NCBI GenBank assembly: GCA_903813345.2
Contig: CAIIXF020000007.1
Location: 29,747,564-29,811,563 of the forward strand
DNA: 64,000 bases
Reading direction: 5' to 3'
Source of the DNA: Owenia fusiformis
Taxonomy: Eukaryota > Annelida > Polychaeta > Sabellida > Oweniidae
The notes below the pieces were generated by a model. It was not told the DNA's origin. It made no database searches and saw only the letters and a program-made list of their open reading frames with translations. The translations under genes and the position numbers were made by a program. Of the stretch, positions 63,001-64,000 are shown piece by piece. The first letter of the stretch is position 1. Every line of letters starts with the position of its first letter.

Positions 63001-63525
63001 CTAACTCTTGTTCTCCTTCTAGAGTGGGCAATTTTAAGTAACCAAAATCTGCCTTACTATTTTTCTGAAGTGTCTAACTTCTACAATTTCTCTAAATCTG
63101 TCATAACTTCTACGTCTTTAAGAATTGTGACATATGAATACATCTTTTTAAAGCCCATCCATCTTTTGGCATGGTATATCTGGTTCATCTGTGTTATCGT
63201 AGATATTCTCAAGAATGATGCAGTGTCCCATTTCTAATGACTCATTCTCTAGATGTATTATGTAAGTTACTTATTTTCTATATATTTAATATTGCATCTT
63301 CTTTCACATTGGGGAATTTTAAAAAAAACCGTTTGACTTTTGAGAACACAAAATCTGCATGATCTCCCACTAGTGCAAAGCTTATTGGATGGTGAAAATT
63401 CCTACATTTTATTTGTACTTACCAACCATTGGGAACATTAGCACTGGTTTATCTACTACTAGTGGTGGGGCTACATGGATGGTGACATTAACATTATTGG
63501 CAGTCGACTTGGCCTTCAGTTGGAT
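57037..63525 (-). CDS. BBS9: BBS9 (PTHB1), BBSome subunit; C-terminal eleven exons, 5' part outside window
   Basis: Exons in order 63525-63423, 61910-61806, 61376-61236, 60854-60759, 60273-60101, 59638-59486, 58938-58756, 58380-58185, 57943-57734, 57629-57414 and 57167-57037 total 1707 nt (568 residues), frame kept throughout. They match the C-terminal half of vertebrate PTHB1: ITIDTNK, LLASKTSQRYRLQ, LPLQEFFEVVDQHFE, RFKDKTPAPLANLDTLLDGTY, GWEE then HLLRTCLAKSSK, and LPK-like PKDTTKIKKH. These are the GAE, platform and helical regions; the beta-propeller would be encoded beyond 64000. BBS9 is a core BBSome scaffold in cilia. The last three exons form a low-complexity acidic tail with two VPDLDD motifs, longer than in human. 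Two splice-related tandem duplications lie in this gene (60028-60112, 61621-61885). Confidence 0.95.
59100..59340. repeat. Diverged copy of repeat units from 54200-54530, in a BBS9 intron
   Basis: Shares GTATTTGAGTTATCAA, CATANGGCATAA and GCCTGGACACACTANC...GACGG order with the right part of the 52396-54727 element. Confidence 0.6.
59399..59450. repeat. 22-bp exact tandem repeat x2
   Basis: TCCAACAGACCCGTCCCAGG (C) occurs twice in succession, about 35 bp downstream (minus strand) of the BBS9 exon ending at 59486. Confidence 0.8.
60028..60112 (-). repeat. 27-bp tandem repeat copying the end and donor of a BBS9 exon
   Basis: On the minus strand the unit GATCAACATTTTGAG plus GTAGGTGTAATG is repeated three times plus a part copy. 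Donors GTAGGT start at 60100, 60073 and 60046. The primary donor ends the exon at 60101. Each further unit is 27 bp and in frame, adding VGVMDQHFE per copy. Confidence 0.9.
60328..60582. mobile_element. 255-bp MITE in a BBS9 intron
   Basis: Ends TATGAGCCTGGCCATAGGAA and the reverse complement of TATGAGCCAGGCCACAGGAA, match running about 38 bp through TCTTATCACAAA. Flanked by TA, as for Tc1/mariner relatives. Confidence 0.83.
61621..61885 (-). repeat. Tandem duplication of a BBS9 exon part with its donor and flanking intron
   Basis: About 120 bp at 61766-61885 is repeated nearly exactly at 61621-61740. It carries the 3' part of exon 61910-61806, the donor GTAAATATAATG and intron sequence. The second copy has a possible acceptor (CATTAAG) giving an 84-nt cassette 61747-61664 with phase 1 on both sides and no stop. 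Confidence 0.85.
62132..62994. mobile_element. Second palindromic Tc1/mariner-type relic, in a BBS9 intron
   Basis: Ends AGGGTGTCTCAAAAAAATGT (inverted at the right) with TA flanks. The plus strand around 62685-62800 encodes a transposase tail (DLEQLKGNIQREIQNIPPEL) and the left half encodes the same region on the minus strand. Like 24749-25741 it joins two 3' ends and lacks a catalytic core. Confidence 0.85.
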
Positions 63526-64000
63526 CTAAAACCATACATCATTCACATATACATTTCATTGCATGGATACCAAGTTTAATATACTAATGCAGGAGTTTCA
63601 CTAGAATTTCTCACAATAGGCTAAATAATTGAAAACAACAGGCAAAATTAATGGAAAACATAAATTTAACATGGAAAAATCCCTAAAACAGGCAATTTTG
63701 TGAAAACAACCGGTGAAAATCTCCTGTCGCCTGCTGCTAATGAAACCCCTGCTAATGAATACAATTCTAAAATAATGATTTCACCATGAAAAATCTAAGA
63801 TTGAAAGTTCAGGTTTTCCAAAATCTAAAGAAGCTAGATGCACGAAGGTCGTATTGTCAAGCTATATTTTCCAAATCCTCAACATATTTTAGACTGAAAC
63901 ATGATAGAGAAATATAATGCCATATCAATCTTAGGCTAGTATCAGGTCTTTGTTCCTCCCAGTTATCTATTTTCCTAACCCTATACTAGTGAGCTTAATG

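Noticed and set aside
62837-63031. Minus-strand frame at the right end of the second mariner relic
   Set aside because: Starts outside and runs into the inverted end of the element; not the transposase strand or frame.

Overview
The window is nuclear DNA from an intron-rich animal. It is AT-rich, genes are split by GT-AG introns of about 0.1-6 kb, 3' ends carry AATAAA, and there are many short transposons. The gene set (BBS9, HGSNAT, an AMP-binding acyl-CoA ligase, an EXD1-like protein, a rhodopsin-class GPCR) is metazoan. Repeat style and divergence from human suggest a marine invertebrate, perhaps a non-vertebrate deuterostome such as a hemichordate; this is a guess and cannot be settled from the sequence. 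I see no bacterial operon, CRISPR array, rRNA or tRNA.

Layout. 0-3.6 kb: repeats, including a pair of 471-bp direct repeats. 3.6-17.0 kb (+): four-exon class A GPCR with a tail of over 400 residues; the acceptor of its TM7 exon lies in a 76-bp tandem array. 17-21.8 kb: several short transposon families. 21.9-22.5 kb (+): single-exon secreted coiled-coil protein. 24.1-29.8 kb (+): EXD1-like protein with a lost exonuclease motif; its introns hold a palindromic Tc1/mariner relic and a 1.8-kb element full of nuclear-receptor-type DR1 sites. 30.2-35.6 kb (-): 16-exon acyl-CoA ligase, convergent with the EXD1-like gene. 36.5-42.9 kb (+): 16-exon HGSNAT, divergent from the ligase. 43.7-52.1 kb (-): six-exon secreted protein that appears to be an inactive legumain-fold protease; its poly(A) signal nearly abuts that of HGSNAT. 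52.4-54.7 kb: element with 108-bp inverted ends. 57.0-63.5 kb (-): the last eleven exons of BBS9, whose 5' part lies beyond the window.

Exon chains were built by hand from splice sites, conserved motifs and phase. In all four complete multi-exon genes and in the BBS9 fragment the summed exon length is consistent with an open frame, which strongly supports the models. The genes do not form one pathway: HGSNAT acts in lysosomes on acetyl-CoA, the ligase makes acyl-CoA, BBS9 is a ciliary BBSome subunit, and EXD1 proteins are linked to piRNA work. The most unusual features are the inactive legumain-like secreted protein and three separate tandem duplications that copy splice sites or exon ends in the GPCR and BBS9.
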